Shown: positions 35,220-43,981, counted from the first letter of the stretch. The stretch: 64,000 nucleotides of DNA from Streptomyces asoensis (GCF_016860545.1 NZ_BNEB01000003.1:2285199-2349198), one strand, 5' to 3'. Numbers and translations are program-made. The notes: generated by a model from the sequence alone, not told the origin.

Positions 35220-36648
35220 CGAGGTATGCCTCCAGGCCGTGACGACCGCCCTCGCGGCCGAAGCCCGACTCCTTGTATCCGCCGAACGGCGAGGTCGGGT
35301 CGAACTTGTTGAACGTGTTGGACCAGACGACACCGGCCCGCAGCTTGCCCGCCACGGCCAGGATCCTGGACCCCTTCTCGGTCCAGATGCCCGCCGACAG
35401 CCCGTACTGGGTGTTGTTCGCCTTGGCGACCGCCTCGTCGGGCGTGCGGAAGGTCAGCACCGACAGCACCGGGCCGAAGATCTCGTCGCGCGCGATGGTG
35501 TGCGCCTGGGTGACGTCGGTGAACAGCGTCGGGGCGAACCAGTAACCGGAGGAGGGCAGTTCGCACTCCGGGGACCAGGCCTCGGCGCCCTCGGCCGTGC
35601 CCTTCTCGACGAGCGAGGTGATCCGCGCGAGCTGCTCGGCGGAGTTGATCGCGCCGATGTCGGTGTTCTTGTCGAGCGGGTCGCCGAGGCGCAGCGTGGA
35701 CAGCCGGCGCTTGAGGGAGTCCAGCAGCTCGTCATGGATCGACTCCTGGACCAGCAGCCGGGAGCCCGCGCAGCACACCTGGCCCTGGTTGAAGAAGATC
35801 CCGGTGACGATCCCCTCCACCGCCTGGTCGATCGGGGCGTCGTCGAAGACGATGTTGGCGCCCTTGCCGCCCAGCTCCAGGGTGAGCTTCTTGCGGGTGC
35901 CGGCGACGGTCCGCGCGATCTCCTTGCCGACCGCCGTGGAGCCGGTGAAGGCGACCTTGTTCACGTCCGGGTGCGCGACGAGCGCGGCGCCCGCGTCGCC
36001 GTAGCCCGGCAGGATGTTGACGACGCCCTTGGGCAGCCCGGCCTGACGGCAGACGTCCGCGAAGAACAGCGCGGACAGCGGGGTCGTCTCGGCGGGCTTG
36101 AGGACCACGGTGTTGCCCGTCGCCAGCGCCGGGGCGATCTTCCACGCCAGCATCAGGAGCGGGAAGTTCCAGGGGATGACCTGGCCGGCCACGCCCAGCG
36201 GGCGCGGGTTCGCGCCGTAGCCGGCGTGGTCGAGCTTGTCGGCCCAGCCCGCGTAGTAGAAGAAGTGCGCCGCGACCAGCGGGAGGTCGGCGTCGCGGGT
36301 CTCCTTGATGGGCTTGCCGTTGTCCAGCGTCTCCAGGACGGCCAGCTCGCGGCTGCGCTCCTGGATGATCCGGGCGATGCGGAAGAGGTACTTGGCGCGC
36401 TCGGCGCCCGGCAGCGCGGACCACTTCTCGAAGGCCTTGCGGGCGGCCGCCACGGCGCGGTCGACGTCCGCCTCGCCCGCCCGGGCGACCTCGGAGAGGA
36501 CCTCCTCGGTGGACGGCGAGACGGTCTTGAAGACCTTGCCGTCGGCTGCCTCGACGAACTCGCCGTCGATGAACAGGCCGTAGGAGGGGGCGATGTCGAC
36601 GACCGAGCGGGACTCGGGAGCCGGCGCGTATGCGAACTGGGAAGCCAT
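35212..36648 (-). CDS. Aldehyde dehydrogenase (NAD-dependent)
   Basis: This complete 478-residue aldehyde dehydrogenase has the cofactor region GQVIPWNFPLLMLAWKIAPA (about residues 158-177), KPAETTPLSA, the catalytic Glu in LELGGKGANIVFDDA (about 255-269) and the catalytic Cys in FFNQGQVCCAGSR (about 284-296). The C-terminal block is GGYKESGFGREGG. It starts 5 bases after deoC. I infer that it oxidises the acetaldehyde made by DeoC, which completes deoxyribose catabolism. Substrate range cannot be set from sequence alone. Confidence 0.92.
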   Translation of the reverse strand: MASQFAYAPAPESRSVVDIAPSYGLFIDGEFVEAADGKVFKTVSPSTEEVLSEVARAGEADVDRAVAAARKAFEKWSALPGAERAKYLFRIARIIQERSRELAVLETLDNGKPIKETRDADLPLVAAHFFYYAGWADKLDHAGYGANPRPLGVAGQVIPWNFPLLMLAWKIAPALATGNTVVLKPAETTPLSALFFADVCRQAGLPKGVVNILPGYGDAGAALVAHPDVNKVAFTGSTAVGKEIARTVAGTRKKLTLELGGKGANIVFDDAPIDQAVEGIVTGIFFNQGQVCCAGSRLLVQESIHDELLDSLKRRLSTLRLGDPLDKNTDIGAINSAEQLARITSLVEKGTAEGAEAWSPECELPSSGYWFAPTLFTDVTQAHTIARDEIFGPVLSVLTFRTPDEAVAKANNTQYGLSAGIWTEKGSRILAVAGKLRAGVVWSNTFNKFDPTSPFGGYKESGFGREGGRHGLEAYLDV

Positions 36649-36653
36649 GGTGA

Positions 36654-37652
36654 TCAGTCCACCGTCACGTAGTCGGGGCCGGAGTAGCGGCCGGTGGCCA
36701 GCTTCTGGCGCTGCATCAGCAGGTCGTTCAGGAGCGAGGAGGCGCCGAAGCGGAACCAGTGGTTGTCCAGCCAGTCCTCGCCCGCGGTCTCGTTCACCAG
36801 GACGAGGAACTTGATCGCGTCCTTGGTGGTGCGGATGCCGCCGGCGGGCTTGACGCCGATCTGGACGCCGGTGCGGTCGCGGAAGTCGCGCACGGCCTCC
36901 AGCATCAGCAGGGTGTTCGCCGGGGTGGCGTTCACGGCGACCTTGCCGGTCGAGGTCTTGATGAAGTCGGCGCCCGCGAGCATGCCGAGCCAGCTGGCGC
37001 GGCGGATGTTGTCGTACGTCGACAGCTCGCCCGTCTCGAAGATGACCTTCAGCCGGGCGGACGTCCCGCACACCTCGCGGACGGCGGTGATCTCGTCGTA
37101 CACCTTCAGGTACCGGCCCGCGAGGAACGCCCCGCGGTCGATGACCATGTCGATCTCGTCCGCGCCCGCGGCGACCGCGTCGCGGACGTCGGCGAGCTTC
37201 ACGTCGAGGGCGGCGCGGCCGGCCGGGAAGGCGGTCGCGACCGAGGCGACCTTGACGCCCGAGCCCGCGACGGCGGCCTTGGCGGTGGCGACCATGTCCG
37301 GGTACACGCAGACCGCGGCGGTCGACGGGGTCGTACGGTCGGTCGGGTCGGGGTGGACCGCCTTCACGCCGAGCGCCCGGACCTTGCCCGGGGTGTCCGC
37401 GCCTTCCAGCGTCGTCAGGTCGACCATCGAGATGGCGAGGTCGATGGCGTACGCCTTCGCGGTGGTCTTGACGGAGCGCGTGCCGAGAGCGGCGGCGCGC
37501 GCCTCCAGGCCGACCGGGTCGACGCCGGGCAGCCCGTGCAGGAAGCTGCGCAGCGAGCTGTCGGACGCGGTCACGTCCATGAGCGCGTGAGCGCCGGGGG
37601 TACCTCCCGAGCGCTCCGCGGTGGGGGCAGGTGCATTGGTGGGCATGGTCAC
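36654..37652 (-). CDS. deoC: Deoxyribose-phosphate aldolase
   Basis: This class I aldolase cleaves 2-deoxyribose-5-phosphate into glyceraldehyde-3-phosphate and acetaldehyde. It has 332 residues with an N-terminal extension of about 70 residues before the DeoC barrel. Active-site stretches are KVIFETGELSTYDNI, ADFIKTSTGKVAVNATP (Schiff-base Lys in FIKTSTGK, about residue 233) and GVKPAGGIRTTKDAI. GTG 37652 is chosen because TATGCT lies 6 bases upstream (leaderless); ATG 37646 is an alternative. It is the first gene of an operon with two aldehyde dehydrogenase genes. Confidence 0.95.
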   Translation of the reverse strand: MTMPTNAPAPTAERSGGTPGAHALMDVTASDSSLRSFLHGLPGVDPVGLEARAAALGTRSVKTTAKAYAIDLAISMVDLTTLEGADTPGKVRALGVKAVHPDPTDRTTPSTAAVCVYPDMVATAKAAVAGSGVKVASVATAFPAGRAALDVKLADVRDAVAAGADEIDMVIDRGAFLAGRYLKVYDEITAVREVCGTSARLKVIFETGELSTYDNIRRASWLGMLAGADFIKTSTGKVAVNATPANTLLMLEAVRDFRDRTGVQIGVKPAGGIRTTKDAIKFLVLVNETAGEDWLDNHWFRFGASSLLNDLLMQRQKLATGRYSGPDYVTVD

Positions 37653-37658
37653 CAGACG

Positions 37659-37664
37659 AGCATA
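37659..37664 (-). promoter_or_regulatory. Leaderless -10 element for deoC
   Basis: Reading leftward, TATGCT is followed by 6 bases and GTG 37652. The operator CTACGCGCGTAG ends one base upstream of it. Confidence 0.55.
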
Positions 37665-37665
37665 T

Positions 37666-37677
37666 CTACGCGCGTAG
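37666..37677. promoter_or_regulatory. Putative nucleoside-regulon operator, site 5 (perfect)
   Basis: The perfect CTACGCGCGTAG is separated by one base from the deoC -10 hexamer, within the core promoter. Confidence 0.72.
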
Positions 37678-37756
37678 CAGGTGTACACCCCGGCGGATGT
37701 ATCCGTGCGGTCCGGGTACGGCGGGGCTGCGGATGAGCGGGCCGGGGGGCGTCGTG

Positions 37757-37762
37757 CAGAAT
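37757..37762 (+). promoter_or_regulatory. Leaderless -10 element for the gene at 37770
   Basis: CAGAAT, 7 bases, then ATG 37770. The region 37678-37756 is shared with the divergent deoC promoter. Confidence 0.5.
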
Positions 37763-37769
37763 CGTGGCC

Positions 37770-38486
37770 ATGACGACCCCGGAAGACCAGTCACCCGCGC
37801 CGCAGCCGCCGGCACCCGAGATCAAGGACCGCATCTACCGGTCGCCCGCGGGGATGGCCGGTGGCGTGCTGCTCCTGGGCCTGGTGGGCTGGCTCGGCAT
37901 CGACGCGATCGTCGCGGGCGAGGGGCGCACGCCGTGGCTCGCGCTCGCCGCGCTGATCCTGCTCGTGCCGCTGATCGTCGCCTTCACGCTGCGGCCCGCC
38001 GTGTTCTCCGGTCACGACCGGCTGCGGGTGCGCAACCCGTTCCGGGTGGTCGTGCTGCCGTGGGGCCAGGTGACCTCGCTGCGGTCCGGTTACTCCAACG
38101 AGGTGGTCGCCGCCTCGGGCACCAAGTTCCAGCTGTGGTCCGTCCCCGTCTCGCTGCGGGCGCGCAAGCGGGCGAACCAGCGGGAGGCCAAGGCGGCGGC
38201 CGCGGAGCGGGCCGGCCGGCGCGACGGCGGCACCGGCGGCCGGGACGGGGGCCTCGGCGGGTTCGGCGGCGGCCGCGGCGGCCTGTCGCGGGGCGCGGGC
38301 GCCGCGGTGGACGGACCGGCGCGCGCCGAGACCGACCGCGTCATGGACGAGCTGCGGGAACGCTGGGAGGCACGCCAGAAGGAGGAGAGCGCCCAGGGCG
38401 AGGTGACCGTCCGGTGGGCCTGGGAGATCATGGGCCCGGCGGCCGCGGGCGCCGTGGTCCTGGCGATCCTGCTGGCGGTGGGGTAG
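37770..38486 (+). CDS. PH-domain membrane protein
   Basis: This 238-residue protein has two adjacent membrane helices (about residues 28-48 and 57-76). A short bacterial PH-like strand set follows (HDRLRVRNPFRVVVLPWGQV, LRSGYSNEVVAASGTKFQLWSVPVSL-type), then a long charged Gly/Arg-rich cytoplasmic linker (GGRDGGLGGFGGGRGG) and a C-terminal helix (about 218-236). Such proteins are conserved and uncharacterised. The start is set by the leaderless -10. It may form a pair with the larger PH-domain membrane protein that follows on the same strand 240 bases later. Confidence 0.8.
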   Translation: MTTPEDQSPAPQPPAPEIKDRIYRSPAGMAGGVLLLGLVGWLGIDAIVAGEGRTPWLALAALILLVPLIVAFTLRPAVFSGHDRLRVRNPFRVVVLPWGQVTSLRSGYSNEVVAASGTKFQLWSVPVSLRARKRANQREAKAAAAERAGRRDGGTGGRDGGLGGFGGGRGGLSRGAGAAVDGPARAETDRVMDELRERWEARQKEESAQGEVTVRWAWEIMGPAAAGAVVLAILLAVG

Positions 38487-38726
38487 CGCGGGAGGGCGGG
38501 GCGTGGCGGCGTGCGACGCCGCCGGGCGGCACGTCGCGCGGCGTGCCCCGGCGGGGCGTCGGTCCGGGGACCGGGGCGGGTGCGGACAGGGGATCGCGCG
38601 GGGCGGAGTGCTCGTGATCGGGCCGGTGCCGTGGAGCGCACGGCCTTCCGTCGTCCTCGGCAGGTGCCCCGGCCGAGACGTACGCCGCGCGGGCGGAGAA
38701 CTGGTGGCCGGCCGGCCGGGGGAGAG

Positions 38727-40412
38727 ATGACAACGGGTTCTGCCGAGGTTCTGCGGCTGCCGGGCGAGGCGATACCCGAGGGGTGCCGGTCCTGGGAGGC
38801 CGAACGGGCGGGGCGCTGGACGCGTGCGCTGCCGCCGCGCTGGGTGCCCGTGCGGGCGCGGACGTCGGTCTTCGTGGCGCTGCCGTTGGCGGCCGTGGCC
38901 GCTGCCGGGCTGCTGCACCGGGCGGACGGGCTGCCCGCCTGGGCTGCCGCGCTGACCGCCCTGCCCCTGGTGTGGCTGGTGCTGCGGCCCGAAGCGGCTC
39001 TCGTCCTCGCGCCCTTCGCCGCCCTCGCCGTCGCGACGTCGGGGGACTTCGCGCGGCCCGTGCGGCTGGGCCTCACGGCCGCGCTCGTGGGCGTCTGGGC
39101 GGCCGTGGGCCTGCGACTGGCCGCGCGGCAGCGGCAGCGGGCGCTGGCGCTGGAGGCCGCCGGCGGAGTGAGCGCCGCGGTGCCCCCGGCGCCCGGAGCC
39201 ACGGGAGGGAGGTCGGAGCGGGGCACGTTCCTGCTGTGGTCCGGGCTCGTCACGGTCGTCGCCGGCGGGATCCTGTACGCCACCGCGGACCTCTGGGACC
39301 CGGCCGAGGACCGGCAGGTGGTGCCCGCCGCCGGCTGGTGCCTCGCCGGACTCGGTCTCACCGTGCTCCACTCCGCGGCGCTGGCCCGCCGCCGGGCGGC
39401 CGGTCTGCGCCGGGCGCCCGTCCCGGTGCTGCGCGTGCTCGTGCGGGAGAACCGCGAGGTCGAGACGGAGGTCTTCGCCACCGACGACGTCGCCGCGCTG
39501 CGCCCCCTGTTCACCGTGGCCACCACCGAGCTCGGAGGGCGGACGGCGGACGGCGATGACGACGACGCGGACGCCACCGAGGGCGACGCGGGTGTGCGGG
39601 AGCTGATCGCACAAATCGACGACGAGCGCGCCGGGCCGCTGCGGGAGGCCGTGCTGTACGGGTCCCCCTGCGACGGGGCCGAGGTCGTGTTCCTCGCCGC
39701 CGCCGAGAAGGCCGGTGAGCCGCCGGTGCTGGAGGTGTCCGTGGGGCCGGTGCGGCCGGTGACGGGCGCCGCGCTCCGGCGGACGGCCAGGGCCGAGCGG
39801 GGCAGGGCGCTCCGGGATTCCCGCCAGGAGGAGCTGCGCGGGGCCGCCGCCGCGGTCGCCGTCGCCGAACGGACAGGAGGCAGGAGCGGCCCGGTGCAGG
39901 TGCGGCGGTGGCGTGCCGGATGGGCCGACCGGTCCGCCGTGGTGCTGGTGCTGCTGTTCCTCTCGGTCCACGGGGAGGACTCCGGGTGGTGGAGGTACGG
40001 CTACGGCCTGGCCGTCACCCTGCTCGCAGCCCTGATGGTGCCGCGCCGGATCGGCTGGCGGATCACCGCCGACCGCGAAGGCCTGTGGTTCAACGGCCTG
40101 GGCGCCGCCCGGCACCTCGCCTGGGAGCACGTACGGGCCGTGGAGTGCGAGGGCGCCCGGCTGCGGATCCGCAGCCGGCGGGCCTCGTTCGAGGAGTGGC
40201 GGGTGGCCGCGCCCCGCTGGCCCCGGCTGGAGGCCAGGCTCGGCCTGCTGCACCCTCACGAGCGGACGGCCGCCGAGATCACCGCGATGGTGCGGGACCC
40301 GGGGGCCCGCCCGGCCGGTCTCGCCGGCGAACGGCAGCGGGGGCGCGCGCTGTGGCCGGTCGGGGTCGTGATCGGTGTCCTGGGCGCGGTGGCGGTGCTG
40401 TTCCTGCCGTGA
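38727..40412 (+). CDS. Multi-pass membrane protein with C-terminal PH-like domain
   Basis: This 561-residue protein has clusters of hydrophobic helices at about residues 45-120, 165-215, 397-435 and 540-560. A cytoplasmic region with an acidic stretch (GDDDDADATEGD) lies between, and a PH-like block GWRITADREGLWFNGLGAARH (about 443-463) follows, ending with HVRAVECEGARLRI. No catalytic motif is visible. SD GGGGGAG precedes the ATG by 5 bases. It is unlike any enzyme I know; the arrangement suggests a membrane-associated scaffold or sensor. Confidence 0.7.
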   Translation: MTTGSAEVLRLPGEAIPEGCRSWEAERAGRWTRALPPRWVPVRARTSVFVALPLAAVAAAGLLHRADGLPAWAAALTALPLVWLVLRPEAALVLAPFAALAVATSGDFARPVRLGLTAALVGVWAAVGLRLAARQRQRALALEAAGGVSAAVPPAPGATGGRSERGTFLLWSGLVTVVAGGILYATADLWDPAEDRQVVPAAGWCLAGLGLTVLHSAALARRRAAGLRRAPVPVLRVLVRENREVETEVFATDDVAALRPLFTVATTELGGRTADGDDDDADATEGDAGVRELIAQIDDERAGPLREAVLYGSPCDGAEVVFLAAAEKAGEPPVLEVSVGPVRPVTGAALRRTARAERGRALRDSRQEELRGAAAAVAVAERTGGRSGPVQVRRWRAGWADRSAVVLVLLFLSVHGEDSGWWRYGYGLAVTLLAALMVPRRIGWRITADREGLWFNGLGAARHLAWEHVRAVECEGARLRIRSRRASFEEWRVAAPRWPRLEARLGLLHPHERTAAEITAMVRDPGARPAGLAGERQRGRALWPVGVVIGVLGAVAVLFLP

Positions 40413-40534
40413 CGGCCCCTACCGGGCGGGGGCCGTCCGGTGAGACGCCGGGGGTCCGCGTGCGGTGCCGGGTCACCGGGGCGGCGAGTCCGGCGCATGC
40501 CGACGGCGACGACGGCTGCGCCCGCGACCGGCGG

Positions 40535-40797
40535 ATCACCCACGCCCGCCGCGAGATCGGCATGGTGTTCCGGAAGCCGAACCCCTTGCCCGCGTGCCGC
40601 GACGCCGAGGACACGCTCGTCGAGGAGTGCCTGACGCCGCGTCGAGGAGACGGTCCGCGAACTCTCCGACGACGTGACGATCGCGGTCGTCACCCACGGC
40701 ATGCGGCAGGCCGTCCGCGTCTGAGACCGGTGCGCGTTCTTCCTCGCCGAGCGGGGCACCCCGGGCGCCGTCGTCGAGCGCGGCCCCCGGACGACAC
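40535..40797 (+). pseudogene. pstB remnant (phosphate ABC transporter ATPase), decayed
   Basis: Two pieces of a PstB-like ATPase survive in different frames. The first (about 40544-40630) reads ARREIGMVFRKPNPLP, matching the Q-loop region of PstB. The second (about 40641-40797) reads VEETVRELSDDVTIAVVTHGM, then RQAVRV, a TGA stop where Ser is expected, and DRCAFFLAERG, matching the H-loop and the C-terminus. The Walker A, signature and Walker B regions between or before them are missing, and there is a frame change at about 40635. It sits inside a 547-base gap with no intact gene; no other pst genes are nearby. Confidence 0.75.
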
Positions 40798-40959
40798 AGC
40801 CCGCAGCCGGCAGGCCGCGTCGAGGGCCGCTCCTGGTGAGGTGACCGGACCGGGGCGCGCCGTCCGACGTGACGCCGGGGGTGCGGGACGCCCCGGCGAC
40901 GGGCGCGCCCGGGGGAAGGGCGAGCGCCGCCCGTCGCGAGGCGGAGCGTGCGGAGCCGG

Positions 40960-42591
40960 TCAGATGCCCGCTGCCGCCGACAGGTCCCGCTTGATCGCGG
41001 CGAGGAGGTCGTCCGCCGTGCGGCGGGCGGCCGGGAGGTCGGTCCGGGCGGCGACCGGGATCACGACCTCCAGGTAGCACTTCAGCTTCGGCTCGGTGCC
41101 GCTGGGGCGGACGATGACCCGGGCGCCGTCCAGCGTGTAGCGCAGGCCGTCGGTGGGCGGCAGCCTCTTTGTGCCCCGGGTGAGGTCCTCGGCCCCGGTG
41201 ACGGCCAGGCCCGCGAGGGAGGCCGGGGGCCGCTCGCGCAGCCGCTCCATCGCGCGGGCGATGACCGAGAGGTCCTCCACCCGGACCGAGAGCTGGTCGG
41301 TCGCGTGCAGCCCGTGTTCGACCGCGAGGTCGTCCAGCAGGTCGAGGAGGGTGCGTCCCTCGGACTTGAGGACGGAGGCGAGCTCCGTGATCAGCAGGGC
41401 CGCGGTGATGCCGTCCTTGTCGCGCACGCCCTCGGGGTCCACGCAGTAGCCGAGGGCCTCCTCGTAGCCGTAGCGCAGGCCGTCGACACGGGCGATCCAC
41501 TTGAAGCCGGTGAGGGTCTCCTCGTAGGGCAGGCCCGCCTTCTCGGCGATGCGGCCGAGCAGGGAGGAGGAGACGATCGACTCGGCGAGGACGCCCCGCG
41601 CCCCGCGCCGGACGAGGTGGGCGGCGAGCAGGGAGCCGACCTCGTCGCCCCGCAGCATGCGCCAGTCGCCCTCGTGGGGCACCGCGACGGCGCAGCGGTC
41701 GGCGTCCGGGTCGTTGGCGACGACCAGGTCGGGCGCGCTCTCGCGGGCCTTCGCGAAGGCGAGGTCCATCGCGCCGGGCTCTTCCGGGTTGGGGAAGGCG
41801 ACGGTCGGGAACTCCGGGTCGGGCTCGGCCTGTTCGGCGACGAGGACCGGCTCGGGGAAGCCCGCGCGGGCGAACGCGGCGAGCAGGACGTCCTTGCCGA
41901 CGCCGTGCATCGCGGTGTACACCGTGCGGGCCGTGCGCGGGGAGTCCGGGGCGAGGACCGCGTCCGTGCGGGCCAGGTAGGCGTCGAGGACGGCCTCGTC
42001 GAGGATCTGCCAGCCGCTTTCGGGACGGGGGACGTCCTTCAGGGACTCGATCGCGTCGATCTCGGCCGCGATCCCGGCGTCCGCGGGCGGCACGATCTGC
42101 GAGCCGTCCCCCAGGTACACCTTGTAGCCGTTGTCGCGGGGCGGGTTGTGGCTGGCGGTGACCTCCACGCCGGCGACCGCGCCCAGGTGCCTTATGGCGA
42201 AGGCGAGTACGGGCGTGGGCAGGGGGCGGGGGAGCACCGCGGCCCGGAATCCCGCGCCCGTCATCACGGCCGCCGTGTCGCGGGCGAAGTCCTCGGACTT
42301 GTGCCGGGCGTCGTAGCCGATGACGACGACGCCGCCGGCCCGGCCCTCCTTCGTGAGGTACGCGGCGAGGCCGGCCGCGGCGCGGATCACGACGGAGCGG
42401 TTCATCCGCATGGGTCCGGCGCCGAGCTCCCCGCGCAGGCCGGCGGTGCCGAACTGGAGGGTGCCGTCGAAGCGGGCGGCGAGCTCGGTGACGTCCCCGG
42501 CCGCGAGGAGCGAGGCGAGCTCGTCGCGGGTCTGCGGGTCGGGGTCCTCCGCGAGCCAGGCGTGGGCGCGGGCGAGGAGAGCGTCGTGCAC
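40960..42591 (-). CDS. Phosphohexomutase-family enzyme (phosphomannomutase/phosphopentomutase-like)
   Basis: This 543-residue alpha-D-phosphohexomutase has FGTAGLRGELGAGPMRMN (about residues 47-64), the phosphoserine loop VEVTASHNPPRDNGYK (about 142-157; Ser in TASHNP), the metal loop NDPDADRCAVAV (about 290-301), the sugar loop EEALGYCVDPEGVRDKDG and the phosphate site RPSGTEPKLK near the end. The length fits the PgcA/PgmB subgroup, some of which act on (deoxy)ribose-1-phosphate. It follows punA on the same strand, which makes a phosphopentomutase (DeoB-like) role attractive: it would hand deoxyribose-5-phosphate to DeoC. That is inference. The start is GTG 42591. Confidence 0.9.
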   Translation of the reverse strand: MHDALLARAHAWLAEDPDPQTRDELASLLAAGDVTELAARFDGTLQFGTAGLRGELGAGPMRMNRSVVIRAAAGLAAYLTKEGRAGGVVVIGYDARHKSEDFARDTAAVMTGAGFRAAVLPRPLPTPVLAFAIRHLGAVAGVEVTASHNPPRDNGYKVYLGDGSQIVPPADAGIAAEIDAIESLKDVPRPESGWQILDEAVLDAYLARTDAVLAPDSPRTARTVYTAMHGVGKDVLLAAFARAGFPEPVLVAEQAEPDPEFPTVAFPNPEEPGAMDLAFAKARESAPDLVVANDPDADRCAVAVPHEGDWRMLRGDEVGSLLAAHLVRRGARGVLAESIVSSSLLGRIAEKAGLPYEETLTGFKWIARVDGLRYGYEEALGYCVDPEGVRDKDGITAALLITELASVLKSEGRTLLDLLDDLAVEHGLHATDQLSVRVEDLSVIARAMERLRERPPASLAGLAVTGAEDLTRGTKRLPPTDGLRYTLDGARVIVRPSGTEPKLKCYLEVVIPVAARTDLPAARRTADDLLAAIKRDLSAAAGI

Positions 42592-42686
42592 GGTGGGTCA
42601 GCCTCCGGTTGCGGGTCGGCGCCGGCCGGTGTCACTCGGCCCGTCCGGCGATCGGGGACGAGGCCCTTTCAGGGCCCGGGCGGGGG

Positions 42687-42706
42687 CCGGGGGCGGCAGC
42701 CCCCGG
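42687..42706 (-). terminator. Hairpin between punA and the phosphomutase gene
   Basis: CCGGGGGC/GCCCCCGG with a GGCA loop lies in the 126-base gap. It could reduce read-through from punA into the phosphomutase gene. Confidence 0.5.
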
Positions 42707-42717
42707 GAGCGGCCTGC

Positions 42718-43542
42718 TTACAGCCGGCCCAGCACCTGCGCCAGCAGGGAGCCCATGCGGGTCGCCGAGTCGCGGCCGGCCTGGAGGACCTCCTCGTGGT
42801 TCAGCGGCTCCCCGGTCATCCCGGCGGCGAGGTTGGTCACCAGCGAGATGCCGAGCACCTCGGCGCCCGCCTCACGGGCGGCGATGGCCTCCAGCACGGT
42901 CGACATGCCGACCAGGTCCGCGCCGATGGTGCGGGCCATGCGGATCTCGGCGGGGGTCTCGTAGTGCGGGCCGGGGAACTGGGCGTAGACACCCTCCTCC
43001 AGCGTGGCGTCGATCTCCTTGCACAGGGTGCGCAGCCGCGGGGAGTACAGGTCCGTCAGGTCCACGAAGTTCGCGCCGACGATGGGGGACGTCGCCGTGA
43101 GGTTGATGTGGTCGCTGATCAGCACGGGCTGGCCGGGGCGCATGCCCTCGCGCAGGCCGCCGCAGCCGTTCGTCAGCACGATCGTCTTGCAGCCGGCCGC
43201 CACCGCGGTACGGACGCCGTGGGCGACGGCGGCGACGCCGCGGCCCTCGTAGTAGTGCGTACGGCCCAGGAAGACCAGCGCGCGCTTCGCGCCGATGGAG
43301 TACGAGCGGATCTTGCCGCCGTGGCCCTCGACCGCGGGCGGCGGGAAGCCGGGCAGGTCGGTGACGGGGAACTCGGCGTCGGCAGCGCCGAGGGCGTCGA
43401 CGGCGGGTGCCCAGCCGGAGCCCATCACGAGGGCCACGTCGTGGGTCTCGGCGCCGGTCAGTTCGCGCAGTCGCGCGGCGGCGGCGTCGGCGGCGGCGTG
43501 CGGGTCGCCCTGGATGTCGTCCGGGAGGAGAGATGCGTTCAC
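42718..43542 (-). CDS. punA: Purine nucleoside phosphorylase
   Basis: This 274-residue PNP of the trimeric, mammalian/actinobacterial type (not the hexameric DeoD type) cleaves (deoxy)inosine and (deoxy)guanosine with phosphate. Signatures are LVMGSGWAPAVDAL (phosphate loop, about residues 38-51), GRTHYYEG (about 93-100), LTNGCGGL, GPHYETPAEIRMAR (about 191-204; base/ribose site), GMSTVLEAIAAR and SLVTNLAAG. The start GTG has TACCCT 7 bases upstream, so it is probably leaderless. The operator CTACGCGCGTAG lies 12 bases further upstream. Confidence 0.94.
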   Translation of the reverse strand: MNASLLPDDIQGDPHAAADAAAARLRELTGAETHDVALVMGSGWAPAVDALGAADAEFPVTDLPGFPPPAVEGHGGKIRSYSIGAKRALVFLGRTHYYEGRGVAAVAHGVRTAVAAGCKTIVLTNGCGGLREGMRPGQPVLISDHINLTATSPIVGANFVDLTDLYSPRLRTLCKEIDATLEEGVYAQFPGPHYETPAEIRMARTIGADLVGMSTVLEAIAAREAGAEVLGISLVTNLAAGMTGEPLNHEEVLQAGRDSATRMGSLLAQVLGRL

Positions 43543-43549
43543 GCGACTG

Positions 43550-43555
43550 AGGGTA
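43550..43555 (-). promoter_or_regulatory. Leaderless -10 element for punA
   Basis: On the minus strand TACCCT is followed by 7 bases and GTG 43542, with no Shine-Dalgarno sequence. Confidence 0.55.
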
Positions 43556-43567
43556 GCCGCTTCCGGC

Positions 43568-43579
43568 CTACGCGCGTAG
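43568..43579. promoter_or_regulatory. Putative nucleoside-regulon operator, site 6 (perfect)
   Basis: The perfect CTACGCGCGTAG lies 12 bases upstream of the punA -10, in the spacer/-35 region. Confidence 0.72.
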
Positions 43580-43647
43580 ATGACTGAGCCGACGGGATGG
43601 CGATCGTTGTCTTGTCGTTTCCAACGAGGGCGCCCGGCGACGGGCGG

Positions 43648-43929
43648 TCACTCGCCCGTGACGAAGATGTCCTTGTCGTTGAAGACCTCGACGATGAAGA
43701 TCAGCAGCCTGCCGATGCTGACCGTGTACTCGATGAGGATGTTCTGGGTCAGCCGGATCGTCCGGTCGTCCCCGGTGGAGCTTGTGGGCCGGGACAGATC
43801 GGGAAACGGATCCGCGGCGAGCATCATGATGCCCTTGTCGAACGAGGCCCGCTGCTGTTCGTCCAGCCGATCGCGCGCCGCTGCCGCCTGCTCCGTGTAG
43901 AAGACGGTGTACGCAGTCCTGCCGGTCAT
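43648..43929 (-). CDS. RelE/ParE-like toxin-family protein (orphan)
   Basis: This 93-residue protein has the ParE/RelE pattern: an N-terminal helix-rich half (YTVFYTEQAAAARDRLDEQQ) and a strand-rich C-terminal half (TIRLTQNILIEYTVSIGRLL and IFIVEVF). The R-x-L...Y..I.. core is recognisable, but the final catalytic-type basic residues are weak. SD GGGAG precedes ATG by about 7 bases. There is no small antitoxin-like gene on either side: upstream is the start of the GGCT-like gene after about 50 bases and downstream is the punA promoter. It could be a solitary relic toxin or a housekeeping homologue. Confidence 0.65.
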   Translation of the reverse strand: MTGRTAYTVFYTEQAAAARDRLDEQQRASFDKGIMMLAADPFPDLSRPTSSTGDDRTIRLTQNILIEYTVSIGRLLIFIVEVFNDKDIFVTGE

Positions 43930-43981
43930 CGCGCTCTCCCGTTCGTGTGCTGATGCGCACCGAGTCTAGAGTCGACCGGGC

